Below are positions 35,151-43,049 of a DNA stretch of 64,000 bases, in pieces (the first letter of the stretch is position 1; each line of letters starts with the position of its first letter). Origin of the DNA: Agreia sp. PsM10 (GTDB lineage Bacteria; Actinomycetota; Actinomycetes; Actinomycetales; Microbacteriaceae); the NCBI RefSeq assembly GCF_030433855.1, contig NZ_JARUXC010000007.1, positions 62,001-126,000 on the forward strand, given 5' to 3'. The position numbers and the translations under genes are program-made. The notes under the pieces are model-generated. The model was given only the letters and a program-made list of their open reading frames with translations, searched no databases and was not told the origin of the DNA.

Positions 35151-36044
35151 CTAGCGGGGCGCCGCCGCCGGCGGGGCGTCGACAGTCGCCGCGTCCGTCG
35201 CATCCTGCGTCGCCGCCCACGACGCGAGCAGCGTGAGGCGCTCGGCGGTCGGCGAGCCGGCCGGGGCCGTGTAGACGTTCATGACCAGGCCGGGTTCGCT
35301 CGGCAGCTCCATCGACTCGAAGTTCAGGTCGAGGTCGCCGACGATCGGGTGGTGCAGGCGCTTCACCCCGCTTCGGTGGTACATGACGTCGCGGGAGGCC
35401 CAGCGCTGCCGGAACAGTTCGCTCTGCATCGACAGTTCGCCGATCAGGCGGATGAGCGCCTCATCGTGCGGAGCGCGCCCTGCTTCGAGGCGCAGCATCG
35501 CGGCGGCATCGAAGGTGATCTTGTCGTAGTCGCGCCAGAACTCCTTCGCCGCCGGGTTGAGGTAGGTGAAGCGCGTGGTGTTCACCGGCCGATGAGGGTC
35601 GTCGAACACCGGCGCGTAGAGCGCGCGGCCCATGCGGTTGGCGGCCAGGATGTCGTGACGTCCGTTGCGCACCCAGGCCGGCGCATCCGCCATCGCGTCG
35701 AGCACCTGCCGCACCGCGGGCCGTACCTCGGCCGGCACCGCGCGGGGCTTGCGAGACGGGCCCGCGTTGCGGGCCAGGTCGAACAGATGGTCGCGCTCGG
35801 CGTCGTCGAGCTGCAACGTGCGGGCCAGCGAGTCGAGAACGCTCTCGGATGCCCCGGCGAGGTTCCCGCGCTCGAGGCGCACGTAGTAATCGACCGAGAC
35901 ACCGGTGAGCATGGCGACCTCTTCACGGCGCAGGCCGCTGACCCGGCGGTTGCCGCCGTAGACGGGGAGGCCCGCCTGCTCGGGCGTGATGCGCGCGCGG
36001 CGTGAGCTGAGGAACTCGCGCACTTCGTCTCGGGCGTCGGTCAT
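35151..36044 (-). CDS. MmyB-like XRE-family regulator (second copy)
   Basis: A 297-aa paralogue of the regulator at 21450-22352 with the same order of domains: XRE HTH (RRVSGLRREEVAMLTGVS, VDYYVRLERG) and MmyB-like ligand domain (ILAANRMGRALYAPVF, EAGRAPHDEAL, LHHPIVGDLDL). TAGCGT is 6 nt before its ATG. Its own promoter carries the third copy of the operator motif, so autoregulation is likely. No divergent partner is adjacent; it may act on the cupin/dehydrogenase promoter 3 kb away. Confidence 0.9.
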   Translation of the reverse strand: MTDARDEVREFLSSRRARITPEQAGLPVYGGNRRVSGLRREEVAMLTGVSVDYYVRLERGNLAGASESVLDSLARTLQLDDAERDHLFDLARNAGPSRKPRAVPAEVRPAVRQVLDAMADAPAWVRNGRHDILAANRMGRALYAPVFDDPHRPVNTTRFTYLNPAAKEFWRDYDKITFDAAAMLRLEAGRAPHDEALIRLIGELSMQSELFRQRWASRDVMYHRSGVKRLHHPIVGDLDLNFESMELPSEPGLVMNVYTAPAGSPTAERLTLLASWAATQDATDAATVDAPPAAAPR

Positions 36045-36050
36045 GACTCC

Positions 36051-36110
36051 ACGCTAACCCCGCTGCGCTGTGCTGCGGGAGGCACTGCGAGTACCCGCCT
36101 CACGCGCTGC
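36051..36110. promoter_or_regulatory. MmyB-type operator C with leaderless -10
   Basis: GGGAGG-N2-CTGC at 36077-36088 followed by ACCCG at 36093-36097. The motif starts 33 nt from the regulator ATG (36044), the same distance as in operators A and B, and TAGCGT is at 36056-36051. The TTT and CCAG part is less conserved, and no plus-strand TTGACT is present. Confidence 0.55.
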
Positions 36111-36129
36111 GCCGGTCGAGCAGCCGGCC

Positions 36130-36513
36130 TCAGCTGAACGAGCCCAGCTGCTGGTCGATCGGAACCGACCTCTCCGAGACCACGTCGCCCGTGTGCGCGG
36201 TGGTCACCGTCTCGATGAGCATGATCTCGACCTCCTCCTCGGCCACGGGGTTATGCCGCACTCCGCGCGGAACGACGTAGAACTGGCCCGGGTCGAGCAC
36301 GACCTCCTCGTCGCCCTCCAATTGGATGCGAAGCCGCCCCGAGACCACGAGAAACATCTCGTCCTCCTGGTCGTGCGCGTGCCACATCAGCTCGCCGAGC
36401 AGCTTCGCGACCTTGATGTACTGGTCGTTGACGCGGCCGACGACCCGAGGAGTCCAGTGCTTCTCGACCTGCTGCAGTTCGGCGGCGACATCGATCCCGA
36501 GAATGTTCGTCAT
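36130..36513 (-). CDS. cupin-domain protein
   Basis: A 127-aa small cupin: MWHAHDQEDEMFLVVSG is motif 1 with the HxH..E ligands and PGQFYVVPRGVRHNPVA motif 2. Start at 36513 (MTNILGID). Its role is unassigned; such proteins often bind a metal and act as isomerases, or stabilise reactive metabolites. Divergent from the DUF4259 gene across 17 nt. Confidence 0.83.
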   Translation of the reverse strand: MTNILGIDVAAELQQVEKHWTPRVVGRVNDQYIKVAKLLGELMWHAHDQEDEMFLVVSGRLRIQLEGDEEVVLDPGQFYVVPRGVRHNPVAEEEVEIMLIETVTTAHTGDVVSERSVPIDQQLGSFS

Positions 36514-36530
36514 GCATCTATCTTGGAACC

Positions 36531-36947
36531 ATGGGGACATGGAGCGGACAACCATTCGGAAGCGACTCGGCCGGCGACTGGGCCTGGGACCTCGACGACG
36601 CGGCCGGCTGGGGTTTTGTGCGTGATGCCCTGACCCGCGTTATCGGGCAGACCGAGGTCGACGCCGACGACGCGGTCGTTGCGATCGCTGCGGCAGAGGT
36701 GGTCGCCCACGGCCTCGGCCGTCCGACCCAGTCCGACGCCTACACCGAATCGGTGGGCGTTTTCGTTCAGCGGGTCGGGCCCCCCGACGCGGCCCTCGTG
36801 GCCATCGCCCTCGAGGCGCTCGCCGCATCCACGTCGCCCGAGAGCGAATTGAGCGAGCTGTGGGCCGACGAAGACTCCGCCGAGTGGCTCGATGCGAATG
36901 AGGCACTGAAGAACGCTCTGGATGCCGGGTCGCCCGGGCTTGCCTGA
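36531..36947 (+). CDS. DUF4259 protein
   Basis: A 138-aa acidic protein with the DUF4259 opening MGTWSGQPFGSDSAGDWAWDL. Family members are small, soluble and of unknown function, and have been noted near toxin-immunity genes. TATCTT (36519-36524) sits 6 nt before the ATG, marking a leaderless start. No partner gene is evident. Confidence 0.83.
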   Translation: MGTWSGQPFGSDSAGDWAWDLDDAAGWGFVRDALTRVIGQTEVDADDAVVAIAAAEVVAHGLGRPTQSDAYTESVGVFVQRVGPPDAALVAIALEALAASTSPESELSELWADEDSAEWLDANEALKNALDAGSPGLA

Positions 36948-37031
36948 ACGTACGGCCCGTCTGAAGCGGCATCGACTTCGGCGGGGGGGCAGATGCGCGT
37001 GGTTCCTCCCGTTTGGAAAGAGGAAGGCGGC

Positions 37032-37742
37032 CTACTCGATAAGCGCGGCCAGCTGCTCGACCATGAGGTCGGGGCGCGTGATGAACGGGTGATGGCCCGT
37101 CGGCAGCTCCACCGAGCGGGTGGCCCGTGCCGCATGGAAGCGCTGCAGCTCGAGCGAGGTGCTGCGATCCTCGCCGCACACGATGTACGTCGAATCGACT
37201 CCCCGCCATCCGGCCGCCGTCGTCGGAGTCATGAACGCCGTCGCGTCCTGGGCCGTGACGCGCGACCAGGCCTCGCGCTGGGTCTCTTCAGCGGCATCCT
37301 GCAGGAACCGGGCGCCGAACGACGTCGCGTCGTAGCCCGTGACGCTGAGCGTGCCGTCGCCGTTGTCGCCGATCGACACGGGATCGGGCTCGCCGCTCAT
37401 GATCGCGCCCTGCGCCTGGCCGCTGTCGGGCAGGTATGACGAGATGTAGAGCAGGTGGCGAATCGCGGGGTGGGCGCCGGCCTCGGCGATGACGGTTCCG
37501 CCGTAGGAGTGCCCCACCACGATCGCCTCGTCGACGGCGTCGAGCTCACGGCGCAGCGCGGCGGCGTCACCGACGAGCCCGCCGGCGGCATCCGAAAGGC
37601 CGTCGGCCGTGCCTTCGCCGCACGACGGCAGCGCCACGGCGCGGCTCCGGATGCCCGTGCGCCGCTCGAGCAGGTCGGCTGCGGGCTGCCACCACCAGGC
37701 TCCGTCGCGAACGAGGGCGCCGTGCACGAAGAGGAGTTGCAT
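37032..37742 (-). CDS. alpha/beta-fold hydrolase (EstC-like)
   Basis: A 236-aa hydrolase with LFVHGALVRDGAWWWQP at the N-terminus, nucleophile elbow GHSYGG, and C-terminal ELPTGHHPFITRPDLM carrying the catalytic His. This layout is shared with EstC-like esterases and hydroxynitrile-lyase-like proteins of actinobacteria. AAAGGACAC upstream of ATG 37742 is the ribosome-binding site. Single-gene unit; substrate unknown. Confidence 0.87.
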   Translation of the reverse strand: MQLLFVHGALVRDGAWWWQPAADLLERRTGIRSRAVALPSCGEGTADGLSDAAGGLVGDAAALRRELDAVDEAIVVGHSYGGTVIAEAGAHPAIRHLLYISSYLPDSGQAQGAIMSGEPDPVSIGDNGDGTLSVTGYDATSFGARFLQDAAEETQREAWSRVTAQDATAFMTPTTAAGWRGVDSTYIVCGEDRSTSLELQRFHAARATRSVELPTGHHPFITRPDLMVEQLAALIE

Positions 37743-37878
37743 GGTGTGTCCTTTCACAGCCGAGCGGTGTCTCAGACTGTACGACCGGGCACCCCGCGAG
37801 CGCGGCGGTATTCGCTCACAGCGCGACTCCAGACCGCCGTAGTAACCGGTTTCGCCCGAGTACTGCGTTAATAGGCAC

Positions 37879-39078
37879 ATGCAGACTCTCGGTTTCGACC
37901 GTCTCGTGACGAACTTCCAACCGGTGATCGACATCGATTCGGGGATGGTCGTGGCCTATGAAGCCCTGAGCCGCGCGTTCTCCGACGGCTCTCCGGTGCC
38001 CCCCGATCGATTGCTGCGTGACGCGTATCGAGACGACCTGGCGGCACAGCTCGACTCCGCCTTCCTCGATTCCGCGCTGCGCGCCATCGACACCCAGAGC
38101 CTCGACACCCCGCACTCCGTCTTCGTGAACGTGGAGCCGGCCAGCCTGGCCCACGGACGCGTACCACCGGAGCTCATCGGTGCTCCGCCGCTCGTCGTCG
38201 AGATCACCGAGCGCGCGCTCACTCATGACCCGGGGTCCCTGCTCACCGCCGCCGCGGCGCTGCGGGCCGCAGGCCACCTCATCGCGATCGACGACCTGGG
38301 CGCCGAGCCCGCGTCTCTCGCGCTTCTTCCGCTGCTCGCGCCTGAAATCGTGAAGCTCGACATGAACCTCATCCGTCGGCAGCCCGATCGCACGGCCGCG
38401 ATGACGATGACCGCGATCGCGGGCTACGCCGAGAGGAGCGGCGCGATCATTCTGGCCGAGGGCATCGAGACGCCCGCCCACATCACCCGCGCGCGTGCTT
38501 TCGGCGCATCCCTCGCCCAGGGCTGGCACTACGGCAAGGCGACCGCGACGACCGATGAGACTCCCGGAATCGCCCGCCTCCGCCCGAAGCGCGGCCGCCA
38601 TGCCCTCGACGTCAGTGACGAGCCGAGAGGCACCACCCCGTTCGACGTGGTGTCGCGGGCGGCGCCGGTCAAGCTGGGCGACCGCGCCCTGCTCCTGCAG
38701 GTCAGCGCGTTCCTCGAGGAGAGGGCCGGCGCCGGCGGCGATTCCGCCGTGCTGCTCGCGACCTTCCAGGCCGAAGACAACATCACGCCCGCTACGCGAA
38801 CCCGTTACGAGGCCCTGGTCGGTTCCGGATGTCTGTTGACGGCGTACTCGACGGGCGCGTCTGCGGGTCTTCCGCATCCGGCCCGCAGTGTGGTCGTCGC
38901 CGACGACGACCCGCTCGCCGCCGAATGGGATGTCGTTCTGCTGACCGCCGACTACGCCGCGGCCCTCACCGCTCGCGAGATCGACCGCACCCGCCATCGC
39001 GAGGGGTTCTACGAGTTCTCGCTGACGACCGATCGCGCGCTCGTGAGGCGCTGCGCGAGGGCGCTGCTGTCGCGCTGA
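37879..39078 (+). CDS. EAL-DICT protein, predicted c-di-GMP phosphodiesterase
   Basis: A 399-aa cytosolic protein. Residues about 8-240 form an EAL domain with the main catalytic residues visible: YEALSR, FVNVEP, VVEITER, AIDDLG, VKLDMNLIR and ILAEGIET. The loop after DD is GAEPAS instead of the canonical GTGYSS, so activity may be altered. Residues about 265-395 match the DICT sensory domain (LLQVSAFLEER, DDDPLAAEWDVVLL, GFYEFSLTTDR). No membrane segment. Probably couples a light or redox signal to c-di-GMP breakdown; the signal is unknown. Confidence 0.85.
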   Translation: MQTLGFDRLVTNFQPVIDIDSGMVVAYEALSRAFSDGSPVPPDRLLRDAYRDDLAAQLDSAFLDSALRAIDTQSLDTPHSVFVNVEPASLAHGRVPPELIGAPPLVVEITERALTHDPGSLLTAAAALRAAGHLIAIDDLGAEPASLALLPLLAPEIVKLDMNLIRRQPDRTAAMTMTAIAGYAERSGAIILAEGIETPAHITRARAFGASLAQGWHYGKATATTDETPGIARLRPKRGRHALDVSDEPRGTTPFDVVSRAAPVKLGDRALLLQVSAFLEERAGAGGDSAVLLATFQAEDNITPATRTRYEALVGSGCLLTAYSTGASAGLPHPARSVVVADDDPLAAEWDVVLLTADYAAALTAREIDRTRHREGFYEFSLTTDRALVRRCARALLSR

Positions 39079-39204
39079 ACTCTGCTGTCGCGCTGACGAC
39101 GTCGGTTCACGCGCGCGGCCGTACGCCGGATTCGCGCCCACAGCGTCAACCCCTGACGCCGAGTCGGCGCGCAGGCGTAACGTCGCGTGTGGAAAGGAGC
39201 ACGA

Positions 39205-39327
39205 ATGACGACGAACGAATCCAAGAAATCGGATGCCGACGAGATTCCCGATGGCTCGGGATCAGACGGCAGCGAGCCCCAGGATGGTGCCGACACGGCA
39301 TCGGGCGGAGGAGCAAACGATGAGTGA
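39205..39327 (+). CDS. 40-aa acidic protein
   Basis: A very short reading frame, MTTNESKKSDADEIPDGSGS and onward, rich in Ser, Asp, Glu and Gly, ending NDE. A good AAAGGAGC box is at 39193-39200 in front of the ATG. Its stop overlaps the next small ORF by 8 nt, which suggests coupling. Predicted disordered. Codon bias resembles the neighbours. No family recognised. Confidence 0.6.
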   Translation: MTTNESKKSDADEIPDGSGSDGSEPQDGADTASGGGANDE

Positions 39328-39454
39328 CCCTCGCCCCGAGCACACCCCGAAGCCCGACGAGATCGACCCCGAGACCGGAACCGAGCCGGACGGGACTCCC
39401 GTGGAGAACCCGTCGGGATCGTGGGCCGGTCGGCCCGAGCTGATCGCGGCCTAG
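39320..39454 (+). CDS. 44-aa acidic protein
   Basis: MSDPRPEHTPKPDEIDPETG and onward, rich in Pro, Asp and Glu, ending in WAGRPELIAA. The start overlaps the preceding 40-aa ORF, and GGAGGAGC inside that gene is a plausible ribosome-binding site. Short Pro/Asp/Glu proteins of this look are common in Microbacteriaceae but uncharacterised. Confidence 0.55.
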   Translation: MSDPRPEHTPKPDEIDPETGTEPDGTPVENPSGSWAGRPELIAA

Positions 39455-39473
39455 CGCCACACTTCTCACGCGC

Positions 39474-39797
39474 ATGTCTGAGACGGGGTCTGTCGACGAC
39501 GACCGCTGGTTGGTCATCAATGGCCGCAAGTGGCGTCGCACAGACCCCGTTCTCAGTGAGACGCTGGTGTCTCGACTTAAGTCGCACCTCGGGCGCGGCC
39601 GCTCCGGGGTGCGCGCGGCGAAGTCGGCGGGCGACGAAGCCGCCGTTGCTGCGGCCGTCGCCGCAGCGCGAACGCGGGTCGGCCTGGCGAAGCACGGCCT
39701 CGGCGAGCGCGGTCCCCTCTGGTGGGACTCCCCCGAGAAAGACAGGATCGCCCGGGCGAACGAGGCCCTGAGACAACTCGACGCCCTCGACGAGTAG
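39474..39797 (+). CDS. conserved 107-aa protein of unknown function
   Basis: A small soluble protein: WLVINGRKWRRTDPVL at the N-terminus, a basic Ala/Arg-rich helix (about 35-70), and LGERGPLWWDSPEKDRIARA near the C-terminus. Related proteins are common in Microbacteriaceae and are sometimes labelled biopolymer transporter Tol without clear reason. The helix could bind nucleic acid; not established. Follows the tiny acidic ORFs by 19 nt. Confidence 0.7.
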   Translation: MSETGSVDDDRWLVINGRKWRRTDPVLSETLVSRLKSHLGRGRSGVRAAKSAGDEAAVAAAVAAARTRVGLAKHGLGERGPLWWDSPEKDRIARANEALRQLDALDE

Positions 39798-39854
39798 ACC
39801 CCGTCTCACCCGGCGCTGATTGAGTAGCGCAGAAGTTTCTGCGAGCGTTGACCC

Positions 39855-41288
39855 ATGCCCGCGCCCTCCGACGACACCGCGCGCCTCGGACGGCACCCGG
39901 GCATCCAGAACCTGCGCCTCATCGCGGAGGCCTCTCTCGGCCTGGCCGCCGCCCTCGGGGCGCCCGCGTCACTCCTCTTCTCCTCCCTCGGCGCCGGCGA
40001 TTGGAGCTGGCCCCTCGGGATCCTCGCCGTCTGGCTCGTCTTCGGAGGCGGCATCGCCATCGGAGTCACCCTCGCCTACGACGTGATCGAATTCAGCCCG
40101 CACGAACGCACCGCCTCGATGCGCCGCGGCACGTTCTCGTTCCGCCGCCGCACCGTGCCGCTCGACACGATCACCGAGGCCTGGCGCTCGGTCTCTTCCG
40201 CCCCCAACGGCACCGACTACATCGTCTACCGCTTCACCTCGACCGACGGCGCGACCTCCCGCGTGCTCGTTCGGGGCCGCCCGATGACGGGCCTGGATGC
40301 GCAGGGCCTGCGCAGTCTGGCCGCGTTCGTCGGCGGCCTTCCGCTCGAGGTTCCGGATGCCGCGGCCCGGCCGGCGCGCATCGGTGACGGCCGCGAGACG
40401 GCCGGCACTCCCGCGCTCACCGAGCGGCAGCGCGCCGCGGCGGTGTCACTCACCGAGGGCGGCGGCAAGTCTCGCGTGGGCCGCGAGACCCTGCTGATCG
40501 AACTGCAGGGCCTGATCGACACAGCCGAGGCAGCGGACTCCCCGTACCCGCCAGGTGCCGACGGAACCACGGGGTCGCGGGAGCCCGCCGCACCGGCGAC
40601 CCGGCGGCCGCGCGGCGGCATCCGGGCCCTGATCGCCCTGGTCAAGGCCGACCGCCTCGAGCGCGCGCGGGAAGATGACGACGCGGAGGCCACCGACCTT
40701 CTCGCATCGCACCTGGCCCGCACCGGTCGTCTGCGCCGATTGCTGCTGCGGCTGCTCATCGGCTGCATCGTTGTCGGCGTCGGGGTGGTCGCGGTGTCGA
40801 TCGTGCTCGACGCGATCAGCTCGAGAATCCTCGACGCGACCGGCGAAGACGTGGTGCTGCTGGTGGTCGTGAGCGCCATCCTGCTGTCGATCCCGCTCAT
40901 TCTGGGCTGGTGCGCGGCGGCCGATGCCGACGTGCGGAGCCGACGAGCTCTCGCCCGCCGGTGGATGGCGCTGCGCGACGGCGACGACCGCGAGCGCGGC
41001 ATGCCGACACCGTTTCTGCTGGCGTGGACAGAGCAGGCGTGGAGGCTGCGCTCCGCGGGGGCGGGTATCTGGAGCGTGGTCGGAGCGGTCATGATCATCA
41101 TCGGCATCGTCGCGCTCGTCGACAGCGAGCTGCCGCTGCTCACGAACATCGGAATCCTGGTGAGCGGGCTGGCGCTCGTGGGCATCGGGGTCGCCATGTT
41201 CATGTCGGTGACCCGCAGGCGCCGCGCCGAGGCCGAGGAGATGGTCTACCTCGGAGGCGCCCGCCTGCTGACGGACGACCTGCGCTGA
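39855..41288 (+). CDS. membrane protein of unknown function
   Basis: A 477-aa protein with two membrane blocks. N-terminal TMs at about 25-45 and 50-75 precede a PH-like segment (IEFSPHERTASMRRGTFSF, VPLDTITEAWRS); a long hydrophilic stretch follows (about 150-290); then four TMs (about 295-320, 330-355, 400-425, 430-450). The beta-rich part resembles bacterial PH or YcxB-like domains. I do not recognise the family. No neighbour clarifies its role. Confidence 0.72.
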   Translation: MPAPSDDTARLGRHPGIQNLRLIAEASLGLAAALGAPASLLFSSLGAGDWSWPLGILAVWLVFGGGIAIGVTLAYDVIEFSPHERTASMRRGTFSFRRRTVPLDTITEAWRSVSSAPNGTDYIVYRFTSTDGATSRVLVRGRPMTGLDAQGLRSLAAFVGGLPLEVPDAAARPARIGDGRETAGTPALTERQRAAAVSLTEGGGKSRVGRETLLIELQGLIDTAEAADSPYPPGADGTTGSREPAAPATRRPRGGIRALIALVKADRLERAREDDDAEATDLLASHLARTGRLRRLLLRLLIGCIVVGVGVVAVSIVLDAISSRILDATGEDVVLLVVVSAILLSIPLILGWCAAADADVRSRRALARRWMALRDGDDRERGMPTPFLLAWTEQAWRLRSAGAGIWSVVGAVMIIIGIVALVDSELPLLTNIGILVSGLALVGIGVAMFMSVTRRRRAEAEEMVYLGGARLLTDDLR

Positions 41289-41325
41289 CCGAGGAGCGGG
41301 CCGTACTCTGCGCCGGCTAGGTCTT

Positions 41326-41339
41326 CCCTCTGCAGAGGG
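41326..41339. repeat. 14-bp perfect palindrome
   Basis: CCCTCTGCAGAGGG lies between the convergent membrane-protein and MerR-type genes. It has no loop, so it is a weak terminator at best; it could be a protein-binding site. Confidence 0.5.
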
Positions 41340-41447
41340 CGCGATCCGTATTACAGGACAAACAATCGGACACGCCGCTCCGGCTACGCAGAAACGCCGA
41401 GCCTCCATCGAAACGTCCTGTTGAACGGGTGACAGCGAAGTGCGCGG

Positions 41448-42182
41448 TCAGTCGTTGTGTTCCCTGGCGAGTTCGAGGGCGATGACGCCCGCACGGGCCA
41501 TCACCTCGAGCTGGGCGGCGTTGTAGGTCACCCGCACCGACTCATCGATCGTTTCGCGAACGACGTGGGAACCTTTGGTCAGGTGCGCTCCGGGCGTCAC
41601 CAGCCAGGGGTACTCGTCGAAGAGCTTGGCGAACACCGGGCCGAAATGCTCCGCCAATCGGATGCGCGTGGGCTCGTCCGCATCCGGCGCGAGGTTCTCG
41701 AATTCCTCATCGACGGCATCCGAACCGACCTCGGCCATCTGCCGCAGATCGGCCATGGCCGTGTCGTCGTAGAGCTGGTTGTAGATCAGCATCAGGGACT
41801 GCTCGGGCTTCGTGAGGTTCGCGGCGACGTTCTCGAACCCGGCCGGCACGCCCGTGACGGAGGAGCCGTCGAGGATGGCGCGCACCTCCGCGCGGGCGCG
41901 TTGGAGCCGCTCGATGCTCGACGCGAGGTCCGCGTCTATCGCGCGGAGGGCATCCGCCGGCGAGTCTTTACCGAAGCCCACCTGCTCGATCTGGTCGAGT
42001 GGAACGCCGAGGTCGCGCAGCCGCCTGATCTGCAGCAGCCGCACGAGGTGGGCGACCTGATATTGCTTGTAGCCGTTCGACATGCGCACCGGCTCGCCGA
42101 GCAGGCCGGCGCGGTGGTAGTGCCGCACGGTGTTCACGGTCGTTCCGGCGAGGTCGGCCACTTCACGGGTGCTCCACGGCAT
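41448..42182 (-). CDS. MerR-family regulator
   Basis: A 244-aa MerR protein: winged HTH at 1-70 (STREVADLAGTTVNTVRHYHRAGLL, then SNGYKQYQVAHLVRLLQIRRLRDLGVPL), a dimerisation helix to about 110, and a C-terminal about 130-residue helical effector domain without a Cys metal site. GAAGGGAG precedes the ATG. An inverted repeat sits 33 nt upstream. The effector is probably an organic compound rather than a metal. Confidence 0.87.
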   Translation of the reverse strand: MPWSTREVADLAGTTVNTVRHYHRAGLLGEPVRMSNGYKQYQVAHLVRLLQIRRLRDLGVPLDQIEQVGFGKDSPADALRAIDADLASSIERLQRARAEVRAILDGSSVTGVPAGFENVAANLTKPEQSLMLIYNQLYDDTAMADLRQMAEVGSDAVDEEFENLAPDADEPTRIRLAEHFGPVFAKLFDEYPWLVTPGAHLTKGSHVVRETIDESVRVTYNAAQLEVMARAGVIALELAREHND

Positions 42183-42214
42183 GTCGCATGCTCCCTTCGG
42201 TTCTCGGTGTCGCG

Positions 42215-42260
42215 GTGGGGTGCGCAGCGATCGAGATGCCTGTGCACCCCACACTGTCAA
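42215..42260. promoter_or_regulatory. MerR promoter with 13-bp inverted repeat
   Basis: GTGGGGTGCGCAG (42215-42227) and CTGTGCACCCCAC (42240-42252) pair with one mismatch across a 12-nt loop. On the minus strand TTGACA at 42260-42255 precedes it, so the dyad lies in the spacer/-10 region, as in autoregulated MerR promoters. A good -10 is not evident. Confidence 0.5.
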
Positions 42261-42293
42261 ACATCGGCGCCGCCGTCACGGCATCTCTCGGGT

Positions 42294-42968
42294 TCACAGC
42301 AGCCACAGCGACAGCGGGTGCACGAGGTAGAGCAGCGAGAACGATTCGTAGAGCGCGCCGATCACGAGCAGGACCAGTGCGGGCAGGGCAAGCCAGCCCA
42401 GCTGCTGCAGGCCGCGCAGATAGCCCTGGCGGTGGGTGGTCACGGCGGCGGTGCGGGGCCACAGCCACGACCGGCCGAGCAGATAGGCGCCGAGCAGAAG
42501 CAGGATGTATGCCTGCAGCTCGATCACGACCGTCAGGGAATGCGGGCTGAGGGCCACCCAGCCGATGTCGGTCGTCGGGGCGATGGTGATGCCGGTCGTG
42601 AACGACCACCAGGCGAACAGGGGCAGGCCCACGAAGGGCACGACCAGCGAGGGCAGCACGATGGTAAGTGCGCTGAGCTTTCCGACGTTGATGGCGAAGA
42701 TGACCACCGCGAAGAGCCACGGGCTGCTGAGCAGCGAACCGACCAGCTCCGACGTGCCGTCGGTCTGCTGCGTCTGCAGCCGGGCGCGGCTGAGGTCGGG
42801 GAACACCATTCCCACGACGAAGCCCGCGACCACCAGGCCGTAGGCCATCAGGTTGATGGCGAGGTAGGCCCGTTTGTTCGCGCCGAGGATCTCGAAGGGG
42901 CGGCGCAACATGCGGGGCCGCCGGGTGTCCGAGGCGGCTGCCTCGGGTTCGTACGTCTTCTGTGTCAT
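42294..42968 (-). CDS. polytopic membrane protein, tentatively SpoIIM/DUF95-like
   Basis: A 224-aa protein with five to six TM helices. FAINVGKLSALTIVLP and ALSPHSLTVVIELQAYILLLLG resemble the N..G and PHG.xE patterns of stage II sporulation protein M (DUF95) family membrane proteins; the organism need not sporulate. Start at 42968 (MTQKTYEP) or GTG 42983. Shares a strongly palindromic divergent region with the small exporter gene. Confidence 0.7.
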   Translation of the reverse strand: MTQKTYEPEAAASDTRRPRMLRRPFEILGANKRAYLAINLMAYGLVVAGFVVGMVFPDLSRARLQTQQTDGTSELVGSLLSSPWLFAVVIFAINVGKLSALTIVLPSLVVPFVGLPLFAWWSFTTGITIAPTTDIGWVALSPHSLTVVIELQAYILLLLGAYLLGRSWLWPRTAAVTTHRQGYLRGLQQLGWLALPALVLLVIGALYESFSLLYLVHPLSLWLL

Positions 42969-42985
42969 GACGACAGCAGACACCC

Positions 42986-43031
42986 TGTTCCCACCACAGG
43001 GTCAAGAGCGCTTGACCCTGTGGCGGGAACA
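42986..43031. promoter_or_regulatory. 21-bp inverted repeat in divergent promoter
   Basis: TGTTCCCACCACAGGGTCAAG (42986-43006) and its inverse (43011-43031) match at 20 of 21 positions around a 4-nt centre. Each arm also holds a CCTGT/ACAGG-type half-site. It lies between two divergent membrane-protein genes next to a MerR regulator, so it is a candidate operator controlling both. Confidence 0.6.
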
Positions 43032-43049
43032 CGGTCTCTACTGACACGT

